From Cricetomys ansorgei (taxonomy: Eukaryota > Chordata > Mammalia > Rodentia > Nesomyidae), in assembly GCA_026225945.1 (NCBI GenBank), contig JAMJFZ010003624.1, positions 8,355,001-8,419,000 of the forward strand: 64,000 bases of DNA, written 5' to 3'. The notes below the pieces were generated by a model. The model was not told the origin of the DNA. It made no database searches and saw only the letters and a program-made list of their open reading frames with translations. Positions 33,025-44,200 of this stretch are shown here, one piece after another (position 1 is the first letter of the stretch; every line of letters begins with the position of its first letter). The position numbers and the translations under genes are program-made.

Positions 33025-33738
33025 TCGATATGAAAAATCAATGTAGAAAAGTCAGGAGCTTTCCCATACACAAATAATGAACTTGCCGGGAAAGAAAGCA
33101 GGGAAAAGACCTCATTCACAATAGCTTAAAAATATACCTAGGAACATACCTAGCCAAAGAGATGAAAGAGTTTGACAAAGAAAACTTCTAAATGTTTATC
33201 AGTGAAATTGAAGTGGGCACTGGGAGATGGAAAGACCTCTCACAGTCACAAAGTAGAAGAATCAATAGTGTGAAAATGAGTATCCCCATCAAAAAGTCAA
33301 GGGACATTTCTCATACAATTAGGAGAAATTATCTTAAAACGTGTGTGGAAATGGGAGACCCTGAATAGCCAAGGCAATTATGAGCATGAAGCAATGCTGG
33401 AGGTGTCATAAGACCCGACTTCAAATTAGACTATAGAGCCATAGTAACAAAACCAGCATAGTGCCGGAATGAAAACAAATACATTGACCAATGGAATAAC
33501 ACAAAGCACTCAGATATAAACTCATGAAACCGTAGTCACTTGACCTCTGACAAGGATGCTAAAAACAGATACTGGAGAAGACAGCCTCTTTAATAAATGG
33601 TGTTGGGAGAGCAGAGTATCTGGATGTAGTCAAATTAAAAAACAACTATATTCCTACCCAGCACAAGATTCAATATAAAATGTATCAAAGACCCTAGTGG
33701 AAGACCTGAAATTCTGAAACCACTAGAGGAAAACACAG
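33025..33738 (+). pseudogene. L1 ORF2 fragment, C-terminal region
   Basis: Sense L1 ORF2 downstream of the reverse transcriptase core: agctttcccatacacaaata, aaatatacctaggaacatac, 'tatagagccatagtaacaaa', 'aataaatggtgttgggagag' and 'gtatcaaagaccctagtgga' in order. The frame is broken throughout. It sits upstream of a fragment from an earlier part of ORF2 (34010-34345), so at least two separate L1 insertions or a rearrangement are present. Confidence 0.88.
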
Positions 33739-34009
33739 AGAAAACCTGGAAGACAAATTTCCTGGAAAATCAGCAGATCCTCAGAGAGGACCCAGCCTTC
33801 CTCTCCAACCTGTTCCTCTGTGTCAGCTGCCAAAACCTGGAGGCTCTCCCTAGCTGGGAACCTGCTGGTTACAGCAGACTGAGGATCAGGTAGGTGATCT
33901 TCAACGCCCCATTTTCAATTTGCCGGTCTCACCACCAGGCCTGTATCAGATGGCTTGCAGGAGCCGGTCTTTCCTCTCTGACTCCACTATCTGTGGATTC
34001 TTGGTGGAT
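33739..34009. other. Unassigned insert between L1 fragments
   Basis: GC-richer sequence (cttcctctccaacctgttcc and onward) that does not follow L1 ORF2 and was not recognised. Confidence 0.4.
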
Positions 34010-34345
34010 TTATAAACTGTTAGACAAATTAACTAAAAGATGAGAGAGAAGATCCAGATCAACAAACTTAGAGATGAGAAGGGGACACAATAGCAGATAG
34101 CAAGAAAATCCAGAGAATCCTAAAGACATACTTTAAAATCCTTTACTCCATCAAGTTGGAAAATCTAAAAGAAATTGTTAGATTTCTTGATATATACTAA
34201 CTACCAAAGTTGAATCAAGATCAAATAAGCAATTTAAACCGACCTAAAACACTTAGTGAAATACAAGAAGTAATTGCAGCTCTTCCAATCAAAAACCGTC
34301 CAGGGCCGTATGAACTCAGCATAGAATTCTACCACCAAACACACT
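34010..34345 (+). pseudogene. L1 ORF2 fragment, start of RT region
   Basis: 'acaaattaactaaaagatga', 'gagaagatccagatcaacaa', ttggaaaatctaaaagaaat, 'aaccgtccagggccgtatga' and 'agcatagaattctaccac' match L1 ORF2 just before and into the reverse transcriptase domain. Stops interrupt it. It ends shortly before a TG-rich repeat. Confidence 0.88.
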
Positions 34346-34448
34346 GCACTCATCTCTGTGGCTCCGGCTTATTTCTCATGAGATCTCTGTCTCTCCATCC
34401 ATTTCTTACAAATGATGTGATTTGTTCTGTGTGGCTTAATAATTCTTG

Positions 34449-34682
34449 AGTGTGTGAGTGTGTATGTGACTGTGTGTGTATGTGTGTATTGTGGGTGTGT
34501 ATGTGTGTACGTGTGCATTGTGTGTATGTGTATGTGTGTACGTGTGCATTGTGTGTATGTGTGTGGGTGTATGTGTGCATGTACGTATGTATGTAGTGTG
34601 TGTGTATGTGTGTGTATGTATGCATGTGTGTGTATATGTGTGTGTTTGAATATATATGTGTGTGCGTATGTGAGTGTGTGTG
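34449..34682. repeat. (TG)n-derived array with higher-order units
   Basis: tgtgtg interspersed with tgta, tgca and tatg. A sub-unit containing gtacgtgtgcattgtgtgta recurs with a period of about 31 bp (34507 and 34538). Long open frames on both strands here are translated repeat. Confidence 0.92.
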
Positions 34683-35424
34683 GACTGCCACATCTTCAGT
34701 TCCCACACAGGCAGATGCCGAGGCTGGCTCTGTGGCTCAGGGCCACAACAAACATGGAGGCTTTCCTTGTTTCTCCTTTCTGCTTTGTTCCTTTCCCACA
34801 AGTCCTTTTTCTTAGAGAGTCTTTTTTCATGGGTTTTCTTCCTTTCTTTCTTTGGTGAGGGTTTTTCTCACATGAGTTAGAAACAGCGACACCATTCATT
34901 TTCTGGAATATGGTCTTCAAATGTTGACTAGAAGCTCTATACTACTGAGTGGAAATTCCAAGTGTTATTGAATTGAATGCCCATGTTGTGGGCTTTGAGA
35001 AATAGTCTGAGTCCTCCTCTAGGGGACTCTTTAAAGGTCATTATCTTTGGCCTTTCTTGTCAGGCTCATTCTTCAAAGAGGAATTCTTGAACTCTCTTGC
35101 CAGGATGGCAGGACTGAGATGATCGTCCAGGAAGCTTAGCTAGGACTCCCTAGTTAGTTGTACGTTGACCTTTCGATGTCACCTTGTCTCTGTGTTTATC
35201 CTGTCGTCTCTGGTCTGTGTTTTGTGTCCTATCTGAGTGGGCAGATGGAATCTGTTGAGGTTGTAAGGACTTTGAGGCAAAGTTTTTGCTTTCAGCTCAA
35301 GTTAAATGGACTTGGCGATGTCTGGTTTATTCAGCTCTTAAGAATTTCCCAGGTTCTGTAACTTATCAAGTTTTTGACATATAATTAGCTTACTTCTTAT
35401 TGGATTTCCCATTATAGATTCAAG
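34683..35424. other. Unique non-coding sequence
   Basis: Nothing recognised. Confidence 0.35.
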
Positions 35425-35650
35425 ACTCATTTTGCTCTGGTCTATTACACTATTCCCCATTTACTGGTTGTCAGTTTCTAGATTTTGTAGATCTCTCCTA
35501 CATGCTATAATCATTTTTCCTTTTTTTTTGTGCATTTATCGCTTTAAATTCTTTCCTCTCATCTTAGTGGGATTTCAGGAGGTATCAAGGAGAAGCAATT
35601 ATGTTCAATCCACTGATTTTACCCACAGATTTATGCATTGCTTTTTAAAT
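35425..35650 (-). mobile_element. Possible old L1 fragment, antisense
   Basis: 'cattttgctctggtctatta' and then tgcatttatcgctttaaatt with ttcctctcatcttagtggg recall the antisense of L1 ORF2 (ttttgctctgatctt..., catttagtgctataaattt). Weak match. Confidence 0.35.
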
Positions 35651-35673
35651 TAAGGGAAAATCCCTTTCAGGAC

Positions 35674-35805
35674 ACAGTGGTTCATGTGCATAAGTTTTAG
35701 CCACCCAAGAGACCGAGGTAAAAGGATTGCTAGGACCTGGTATTTTGAGGCTAGCCTTGGCAACATAGTGAAACTTCATTTCAAAAACAAACAAAATACC
35801 CCTTG
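35674..35805 (+). mobile_element. Diverged B1/B4-type SINE monomer
   Basis: 'ggacacagtggttcatgtgc', 'gaggctagccttggcaacat' and agtgaaacttcatttcaaaa outline an old B1-like monomer with an A-rich tail. Confidence 0.65.
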
Positions 35806-37124
35806 AAATTCAATAGAGTGATTAGTACGGTTGTATTAAGCAAATTTACTTGCTGCTTACTTCAACTTAAAGGATAAATTGAGTGAACAGCAGGAAGAAG
35901 ATCCTTGAACACTGGGCAAGCCAGCGATTCTTAGGGAGACCTCCCAGCTCAAAGCCCCTAACGGAAGAGAGGTCACGTGTGACCAGTGTTCTTACAAACC
36001 TTTGGCACAGCTCATGAGAGTAGCAGGGGCTTTTCCCTTGGTGAAGTGTGGTGGTTTTAAGACACATTGATAGCTTCTTCAACCGTCTGCTCTCTGAGAA
36101 GCAGGCTCTATGGACCCTGATCCCACGATCCTAGACTGGGCGTGGCAAGCCATTGACGGACAAGAGTACGGGGGAAATGGCATCCACGACTTGCAAGACA
36201 ATCTTTCACTTGATTCTCTGGAGTAGTTTTAGTGGGGCTTTCAGCCACCCTGTGAAAAAAAATTCTCTGTTTCCATTAGCTTACCGCACTGAGGTGAAGC
36301 CCAGGTTGCTCCATGGAGAGAGGACACACAGAAAGCCTTGGATTGTGGGGAATGATGCCTGGTGTGCTCTGGCATGCCTCAGCCATAGCGCTCTTCTAGT
36401 CCCAGCTTACGTCTGACTGCAGGTGAAGAGGAGACACTGGCAGGCGCCGCCCAGCTGAGTGCTTCTCACATTCTTGAGAAACAGGACACACATGCACGCA
36501 TGCACACACGCACACACAATGCTTCATATCACTGAAATGCAGGTTCTGTAACAGAGCTGTGGAAATCTGACTTATTGCACCCACATATTTTCCAAATACG
36601 GACCACTGCCTAGCGAGTGGTCCCAGAGCTCAGTGGTATCAGGCACACATGTGGCCATGCTCACAGATGCTGCGAGTCAAGAATTAAACGGCGCAAGGAT
36701 GGCTTGGTGCCAATTCGTGAGAGCTAAGGCGTGAACAGGGAACACCTGAAGGCAGGGGATGAAAAACCAGCTGGGAGCTGGCGTCATCTGGAGGTAGCTT
36801 TTCCCACACAGCTCAGGATATGGGTGCCCGTGGCTGTCTCGGACCTTCACCACGTCTCCTCGGCCTCTCTGTGTGGTCCCCTCACCGTTGCGGTTGGAAT
36901 AACACTACTGTCTTCAAGTGTGACCTTGGGATGCTAGAGTTACTTCACGAAGCGAAGATTCAAAGCAAGAAAAAGGTAAATCCCACTCAAAAAACTTTCA
37001 AATCACTTAAAAAACTGCCACATAATTCAGAGGCCAGGGCACTGCTTTTGAAACAGTGTGGCTGTCCTGCTAGGAGGGGAGATGTTCTAAGAGAGAATCT
37101 CGTGCCTCTGCCTTTGGCTGTATG
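35806..37124. other. Unique non-coding sequence
   Basis: No recognised repeat or exon. The frame at 36153-36416 (+) has no known domain. A short ACGC/CACA-rich stretch lies at 36487-36518. Confidence 0.35.
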
Positions 37125-37579
37125 TTAATGAATGTATTATATTAATGAAATAGTCTTGTCCCCAGTAAGTTGGATTTTCCGCAGGATTCTCATGCTGGGA
37201 GAAGGAAAGAATGCTGCCAGCCAGAGGAGGAACTTGTCTCTTAAAAAGAGATATCATGCAGCTCTGACAAACTGTCATACCACCTTGCACAAGGCTAAAA
37301 GAATGACCAGTCAGTCCCGAGTGGGACTGCATCCCAACCTGGACTGTTTTGTTTTGCATGCCCCTTGCCTCCTCTTTAAACCTAAAATGCATGTTAGGAA
37401 CACAGAGGTAGACTTGGGGGAGTCTCTCGACCTCTTTGGCCCTCTTCTCAATGTGGTGACATTGAGTAAGTCTCCTCTTTCTGCTTTTCGCTATTACTGA
37501 TCTTTTGAGGATGGGTGACTGAACCTTGCTTTTCAGGGCTACCTGGGCTCCGGCTCCGACTCCAGCCACTCGGGTAACA
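37125..37579 (+). mobile_element. Probable ERV solo LTR, class undetermined
   Basis: The 3' half reads like a rodent endogenous retrovirus LTR: 'gtctctcgacctctttggcc', 'tctgcttttcgctattactg', 'gaaccttgcttttcagggct', ending actcgggtaaca. No gag, pol or env sequence follows, so it is a solo LTR or fragment. The 5' limit is a guess. The window's longest open frame (37087-37656, minus, 189 codons) runs antisense through it and has no recognised domain. Confidence 0.5.
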
Positions 37580-37999
37580 GCAGAGTGTAGCTCAAGATGA
37601 TAAACTGGGTTGTTTTTCCTTTTTCTATAAACGCGAACTGAGGAAGATGAAGGCATGGTTTAGTTAGGAGTGGTAGGTAGAAATGAAACGAATTATACAC
37701 AGGGCCATGGTGAGCCAAAGCTACGAAGAGCCGGAAGCCATGGACACAGCATGTCTGTTGAGTGAGATTTAGGAAAGGAAAGGAGAAGGAGAATCAAAGT
37801 TCATGTAGTCCTGGAGAGGGGCTAAAAGGTAGAGGGTGTTTCGCATGGCCCTTCCGTTGTGCCAACTTATTTACCTCTAAGTGTTGCTGTAGCATTAGTT
37901 CTATAGTTCTTACCTATTTTTCTAGGTCATGATCAACAGCAATGGCCTCTCTGCCAACAACAGCCCAAATTTAATAGAACTGGTCAACAGATTTCTTCT
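37580..37999. other. Unique non-coding sequence
   Basis: Nothing recognised. Confidence 0.35.
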
Positions 38000-38177
38000 T
38001 TCCTTATGTTGTTTTGTGTGCGCACACCCATGGCCATGTAGAAGCTCATGGATGTCAGAAGAGGCATCGGGTCCCCTGGAACTGGAGTTATAGATGGTCG
38101 TGAGCCACTGGGAACTGAACTGGGGCTGTCTGCAAGAGCAGTGCGTGCTCTTAACTGTTGATCCATCTCTCCAGCCC
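38000..38177 (-). mobile_element. B2 SINE, antisense
   Basis: 'atgtcagaagaggcatcggg', tcccctggaactggagttat, 'agatggtcgtgagccactg' and tccatctctccagccc are antisense B2. A deletion removes about 12 bases after 'gtgagccac'. Confidence 0.92.
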
Positions 38178-38400
38178 TTCTATCTTAGTTTTTGAGAGTC
38201 TCTCACTGAACTTGGAGCTCATCAATTTGACTGGGTTAACTGACCAATGAGCCCTAGGGATCTTCCTACCTCGCCCTCGTTGGGAGGATTATAGACATAC
38301 ACCACTGTGACTGGCTTTTACATGAGTGTGGAGGATCTGAACTCAGGCCCTTATCCTTGCTTGGCAGGCATTTAGACAACTGAGCCGTGTCCCCAGCACT
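38178..38400 (-). mobile_element. B3 SINE, antisense
   Basis: 'tctctcactgaacttggagc', gggatcttcctacctcgccc, 'gaggatctgaactcaggccc' and 'ttgcttggcaggcatttaga' to gagccgtgtccccagcact. It directly abuts the B2 at 38000-38177, so one SINE inserted at the end of the other. Confidence 0.85.
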
Positions 38401-40383
38401 TTGCTGAGAGTTTTGAATGCCGTGCGGTGAATGTATATGATAGGCTGGGAGGACTTATGGGAAGAGGAAGCAAAAGAAAAATACCTCCATCATTTCTAGT
38501 GGTGTGCTTGTTTTATAATGCATAAAGTAATGGAAACAATACAGATCTGGTTCTACAGGACCATAAACATTATCTTCAGAAACGGGAGAATGAAGCATCA
38601 GAAACATTTGACCTGAACGTTTTCCCTGAAACCTGAGAACACTTAGCTCACACATACTGGTCATACCCCTTTCAAAGAAGTATTTCATTGCCCCATAAAC
38701 TAGGTGTTTTCTGAGCTGTCTTAAATAAAGGAATTTTGATTCTGCCTCCTGCTACATGCTAATCTTCTCATCTGAAGGACTAGTAGGCAGTCATGAAGAC
38801 ACCACTATCAAACCGGGTTGATGTGAAGAATGCCATCATTTTATTAGAGAGAATAAAGAATCCCAAGTTGTGAATTATACTTACATGTGTTTTTTTTTCT
38901 TTACAGGAAATTTCTACCAAACACCCAGTTTAAGGTGTTTCCAATAGAGTGTTTTGATCTGCTCTTGCTATGAAGTCAGGTCAGGGGAGGGCTGTACCTG
39001 CTTACAAGGGTCATTCTTTGAAAACTCCCAAGCTCTTTACACACTGGAAACACAGCACAGTCACATTTGGTACCTATTGTAGTTATTTAACCTAATCACT
39101 GTACCAAAGATATAATTGATCTTTCTCCTGTAGGAGGAACATAGAATAACAATGCCCTAATTTTGTACATTTCTGTTCTCTAATGACAGGCTGTCATTTT
39201 CTATAATTTACCAGAGAGTACGAACAATGTGCGTAGGCTGAGAGCGGTTGCTTGGTAACCACCTTTTAAAACTTTCTTAAATGTGATTGCTTCTCTGCCG
39301 GGGGAAACATTGATCCTACAAATTTGCATCGGACCGATCACTAAGTAGCCCAACAAATCTCTCTGAGCTTTTTATTTCAAATTATTTGCCTTTTAAATTC
39401 TGTTGCAGCAAACCACTTTTTCTAGGGTTGATATTTGTCTTTGGGCGCAGTGAGACTTCTAAATGACTAGCTGTAGTTTGTCGTTTTTCTACTGTTTTTC
39501 TGTATCTTTGTTTATACTGCCCTCCCCCTCCCCATTTAGAGTTGAGGATAGGAATTTGTGAAGGATCACAAGTCTCAAGTTCAGCATGATTCAGACATCA
39601 CCAGTACAGCCATAATCACGCTGGTGGGTCAAGACTTGCACTATACGAACATCACCGTGTCTAGTTCCTGATCACCTCTTGCTGTTAACCAAACATTATA
39701 TTGCTATTTAAGAACACATGACGTCTATGCTCAAATACAGTACATACTTCTCACTTATTGGTTGTGTCTGCTCAGGCACTGGCTTGAATAAGGTAACGGT
39801 TAAACAACAGAATTTAGTTAGTGTCTATTACAAATTATTCATCGCCGCACACCTTAAGTTTCCCATGGGCAGCTGCTCGCAGCGGGTAGTGGCACGGTTT
39901 CTTCTCAGAGTCAACCTGAACAGAAGGTGAAGGTGTCGACCTCGGTGTGGTGAGTTGAAGAGATCTGATCCCAAAGGTTCCAGTGAGCAGGTTTTGACTG
40001 GAGTGAGCACAACACAGCCACACACTGTATATTTCTAGCGTGTAGCTCTGGGTGTGTATAGAGTGCTCAGCTTGCGTTTTAAAATGTGAGCAGACAGTTT
40101 TGACCTCCATCTCTCTGTCTCTTTCTCTGTCATCATCTGTCACTCACCGTAGGCAAACTGAATTTTCCCTATGAAAAATGTAAACAGTACTTAACTGTAT
40201 CCCAAGGTCAGTATTGGTGATTTATTAAGCTTTAAGAGCTTGTCGGGATGAATAAAAGTTAAAAAGGATTTTCGTTTGACATTTCAAAACCACAGCTTTA
40301 GGTCAGCTCACTTATAAGATAGGTGAAAGACTTGGCTTTGGAATAAGAACTCTCGAAGGACAGTGTGATTAGCACATCGCTGT
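38401..40383. other. Unique non-coding sequence
   Basis: About 2 kb with no recognised interspersed repeat and no exon. An RFX-like X-box is at 39246-39260. Overlapping small frames at 39718-40143 show no domain. Confidence 0.4.
39246..39260. promoter_or_regulatory. RFX-type X-box match
   Basis: ggttgcttggtaacc is two facing half sites (GTTGC and GGTAAC) with normal X-box spacing. Only a motif match. Confidence 0.35.
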
Positions 40384-40682
40384 CGTGGTTTGCGTGTGGA
40401 ATGTTTCCCGTGGCTGATATGTTTGGACACTTAATGCCCATCTGGTGGCCCTATTTCCAAAGGTTGTAAACCTCTAGGAGGTGAAGCCTCACTGGAGAAA
40501 GTAGGCCACTGGGGGGTGGGGCTTGAGGTTTTATAGCTGGGTCCTGTATCCTGGTAGCTCTGCTTCCTGACAGCAGACAGAACGCGACTGGCTGCCTTAG
40601 GCTCCTACTGCCGTGCTGCATCCGCCAGGACAGACCGTACCCTCGACGTGTTTGGTCATAGCAGCAGGAAATGTAACCAAGA
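40384..40682 (+). mobile_element. MaLR-type solo LTR
   Basis: 'cctctaggaggtgaagcctc', 'actggagaaagtaggccact' and 'gacagaccgtaccctcgacg' followed by tttggtcatagcagcaggaa and aaccaagacac match the rodent MaLR (ORR1/MT group) plan. Confidence 0.72.
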
Positions 40683-40924
40683 CACCTCTCTTCTTCCTGT
40701 TGCATGGGATTGCCCTAGGCTTACTGTTTCTGGTCTGTTAACGTGCAGTTATCCTCAGGTCTCATATGAAATTCCATTTTTGGGAGAAGATTCTTGAAAT
40801 CAGGCCAGCCTGATACACTATAACACCACTTCCTACTTCTTTTTAGTTTACACTCCTTTTGGGGTGATTTATTCCAGTGTCTGTGCTGGGACATTGTAGA
40901 TGATCTAAGATGGAGACCGTAAAA
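40683..40924. other. Unique non-coding sequence
   Basis: Nothing recognised. Confidence 0.35.
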
Positions 40925-41006
40925 ATCTTAACCAATGTATCCCTAGGTCCTAACAGAGGCTGGCCTGTTGTAGGTCTTCAATAAATGTGTCTTAATGGGA
41001 TGTCAA
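40925..41006 (+). repeat. MIR/L2-type tail fragment
   Basis: 'ggctggcctgttgtaggtct' then tcaataaatgtgtcttaatg matches the common mammalian 'taggtcttcaataaatgtt' tail. Confidence 0.6.
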
Positions 41007-41924
41007 TCCCTCCCTAAATAAATTGGAATTAGAGGCCCAGTCTAGTATCCTAGTGTCCTCCGTCTAGTATCTAGTACTTACTTATGGTAGATTTTATGAA
41101 GCAGATTTAGAAGATAAAATTGGATATTAGAAACCAAACCACAAATGGTTATCAGTAATTGTTTCTGGGCAGCATGGTTCACCCACTTAAAATATACTTT
41201 TGACAAATACACCCACATGCCAATCTAGTGACCAGTGGGATTGAGTTTTTCTACTGTTGAAGCAAGTTGGCTTTCTCTACTGATCATGTTACATACTTGC
41301 AAAAAAAAAAAAAGAAAAAATCCTGTCACTATGACACTAAAAAGCACTCATTTTAATACTCAAAAAATACTTATATTTTTAATTAGGTTTTTAACGATAG
41401 GCCAAGAAACTGCAGTTTCTTCTTTATATTTTTCTCCCAACCAGGAATATGAGATTAGCTCTCTGAGTGGGCCATCACTTTTCATTTCTGAGAACAACAC
41501 GACCAATTTGTTGCTATGACGACCTACCACTGGTCAGAATTTAATTGTCGGGTATAGGTAGTAGGAGGAGAAAGATAAGCCGAGGGCCTTGACTCGTTCT
41601 CAGAGAAGCCCTGGTGGGGAGGTCAGAAAGGAAGTGTCACCCTGCCCCAAGTGGAACACACAGAACGACACTCTCGGAACACTGGAGTGAAAATGATAAA
41701 AGCTTCAGCAAGATGTTCTAAAGGCAATGAGATGGGAGACAAAGACACATGCAGACAAGATTAGGAGTCGCCTTACAGGAAATAATGCAAGGTAAAAAGG
41801 TAACAGAGGGACACGTACAAAGTGCTCAAAAATCCCTTTAGTTAAAATATCTTTCAAACATAAAGGTAATGAAGAGATCAGAGATACTAAAGGTAAGCAC
41901 ATCTGTCACGGATAGAGCTGTGCT

Positions 41925-41925
<1 letters not shown>
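41007..41925. other. Unique non-coding sequence
   Basis: No recognised repeat apart from an A tract near 41300-41320. Confidence 0.35.

Positions 41926-41973
<48 letters not shown>
41926..41973. repeat. (CA)24 microsatellite
   Basis: About 48 bp of uninterrupted CA. Confidence 0.97.
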
Positions 41974-41975
<2 letters not shown>

Positions 41976-42149
41976 GACCGTTTAGTTGAAGAGGGCTGGT
42001 ACAGCATAGGGGCATGGACAGTGAATTGGGTGATAAATATACAGAAATCAAAACTTTCCTTATTTCTTCGACAGACATTGGACCCTTTAAAACAAAACCG
42101 AAAGAAGCATTATAATAACCACCCAAAAGGAAGAGGCAAATGCTGTTTC

Positions 42150-42565
42150 GCTTCTGTTACTTTTGTACAGCTACGGCCAGGAGACCCGCGAGAAGGAGGG
42201 AGGGTTTATGTTGGCTCATCCTCTTGCTCTGCTGTGGGGAGAGCAGAGAGAGCAGACCACCTCTCACATCATGGCAGCGAGGGAGCCAAGACCAGGGACC
42301 GCAGGAAGGCTCAGCAAGGTGTCATCCTGAGAGACAGGCCAGCACTGCCCTGCTTCCTCATCCAGGCCACACCCCCTCTAGTTTTCACTATCTTTTATAA
42401 CGTCTCTATGTTATGGATCTATTAGAGATTAATCCATCCAAGAAGTCAGGGCCTTTGGGATGTAATCGTTTCTAGGAACAGTCTTACAGACATCCCCAGG
42501 TGAACCTCACTAAACTCCTAGGCGCTTCTTAATCCAGACAAATTGGCAATCCAGGCTGCTGTCAG
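42150..42565 (-). mobile_element. ERVL-type LTR, antisense
   Basis: 'gagggagggtttatgttggc', 'ctctcacatcatggcagcga', 'catccaggccacaccccctc', 'gagattaatccatccaagaa' and 'taggcgcttcttaatccaga' follow the antisense LTR plan of the 'tgatggttaa' family. Confidence 0.7.
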
Positions 42566-42784
42566 CCTCCTGTAGCTCTTTATATAATTATATACCACTT
42601 TAAAATAGCTTGCAATAAGTTAATTAAAGATGCGCAAATCAACAACTAGAGGTAAAGCAAAGAGGCAGAGATGTTAGGAGAGGGTACAATAATTAATACC
42701 AAAATTACTGAAAGATGAGTAAAAGTGCCCATTTATATAATCAAGAATTAAAAAAAGCAACTTCTGAAGGAAACGTGGCTTTTG
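42566..42784. other. AT-rich unique sequence
   Basis: Nothing recognised. Confidence 0.35.
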
Positions 42785-42974
42785 CCCATTTTTCCTGCTT
42801 CTTGCCTGTGTCTGTGTGAACAAGCTTGTGTTCCGCACTCCCATCACCACTGAGCGGCTTAACCACGCCCTCCCAGTAATGGAATGGGATCCTTTGAAAC
42901 CATAAGCTGAAATAAAACTTTCCTTCCTTAAGTCGTTTCTGCCAGGTGCTTTGGGCACGGCTACATAAAGGAAA
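42785..42974 (+). mobile_element. MaLR-type LTR, 3' part
   Basis: 'gaaaccataagctgaaataa', aactttccttccttaagtcg and tttctgccaggtgctttggg match the polyadenylation end of rodent MaLR-like LTRs. Confidence 0.6.
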
Positions 42975-43009
42975 CCACTGCAAAGCTCCCGGCAACATTC
43001 CCGTGCAAA

Positions 43010-43090
43010 TCATTCTGGGAACAAATTTTTCATTTCTTTCAGGTGGACACTTAGGAATGGGGTGGTTAGGTTGTATGGTGTTCTGGCATG
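43010..43090 (-). mobile_element. Old L1M fragment, antisense
   Basis: 'catttctttcaggtggacac' then ttaggaatggggtggttagg resembles the antisense L1M 3' region. It hosts the left duplication of the inverted L1 that follows. Confidence 0.5.
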
Positions 43091-43091
43091 G

Positions 43092-43389
43092 TTTCATATA
43101 CTTGCTTGTTTTTTGGGTTTTTTTTTGAAAATGTATTTACTCTACAATACATCCCAACCCCAGACTCGCCTCCCTCCACTCCTCCCAAGCTCCTCCTTCT
43201 CCTCTCTTCCCTCAGACCCACCCCCACCCCTTCCTGCTTCCCCTCCGAAAAGAGCAGGACTCCCAGGGTTACCATGACAAATGGACTGGGAAAGAAATCA
43301 GGGAAACGACACCCTTCATGGTAACCACAGATAATATAAAATATCTTGAGGAGCTGTAGCCAAGCAAGTGAAATGTTTTCATGTACTCG
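43092..43389 (-). mobile_element. 5'-inverted short L1 insertion with TSD
   Basis: A T-rich end (43105-43130) and antisense L1 3' UTR (catcccaaccccagactcgc, 'gaaaagagcaggactcccag') to about 43271 are followed by sense-orientation L1 ORF2 sequence (actgggaaagaaatcaggga, ataatataaaatatcttgag) to about 43376. Flanks tttcatatacttg (43092-43104) and tttcatgtactcg (43377-43389) agree at 11 of 13. This is the footprint of twin-primed L1 retrotransposition. It cannot encode protein. Confidence 0.85.
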
Positions 43390-44009
43390 TATAGAATGTA
43401 CAATATAGAATGTACATACAGCCTGTATAGCTAAGCTCCGCAAGTGTTCTATAGATACCATGTGCAGATCATGAGCAACCAGACATCCCCACATAAAGCC
43501 AACACCTGCAGACAACACAAATGCCAAGGCCTAGTCAGCCCTTTTTTTCAACAGTGCACAAAACAGTCATTTTAAACATAACTGAAAACAAACTTCTACA
43601 ACAAAAATCCCCAAAAGGTTTTGAAAACTATGCCTTAAATTCTTGGACAGGATAGACAAATTCTACAGAATTTCTAATTTGATCATCTGACATTAGGCTA
43701 GAGATCAAAATGAACGTTTAAAGTCATGGTGTACCTTTTCTGCATTTTGTGATTATGAAATATACATCTGCTCTGTCTTATGGCTTCTGCATGCTTCTTA
43801 AACATGAGAAATAGATCATACATATTTTTGATGTCTCCTTCCTGTTTATGGCAAAGATATCCTGTTCCTTTTTTGGTTTTCTCCTCTTGCAACAAATTTT
43901 AGTCTTGAGAAATCTTCCCTCCCTCATCCAGCTTCCATTTTTACCTATCCCAGGAACACTTGCACACTCACAGTGGAGCCAGGGGTTCATTTTTCTTGAG
44001 TACGTTAGT
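43390..44009. other. Unique non-coding sequence
   Basis: Nothing recognised apart from a local duplication of 'tagaatgtac' near 43400-43420. Confidence 0.35.
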
Positions 44010-44200
44010 GGACTATACTATGTGCCAGACACCAGGCTAACTGGTAACAGTGGAAACAAACTCCATGGTCCCTGCTCCCAAGGAATGGACATCAAGGATG
44101 CAAGGAGATGTCATGGCAATGCAGATATCTGGATAAGAGTGAAGATAGAAAGAACTATAATGTCCCTGAGAGGTAAGAGGGCCAGGCAGCAAGGAGGGCT
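44010..44200 (+). repeat. L2/MIR-class ancient repeat
   Basis: 'actatgtgccagacaccagg', 'ctaactggtaacagtggaaa' and catggtccctgctcccaagg follow the common mammalian 'tatgtgccaggcactgtgct ... tggtccctgccctca' repeat. Confidence 0.6.

Noticed and set aside
34350..34858. Long His/Thr- and Cys/Val-rich frames on both strands
   Set aside because: Translated TG/CA repeat; open only because the repeat lacks stops.
43066..43527. 153-codon minus-strand frame
   Set aside because: Runs across the junction of a 5'-inverted L1 insertion and flanking unique DNA; chance frame.
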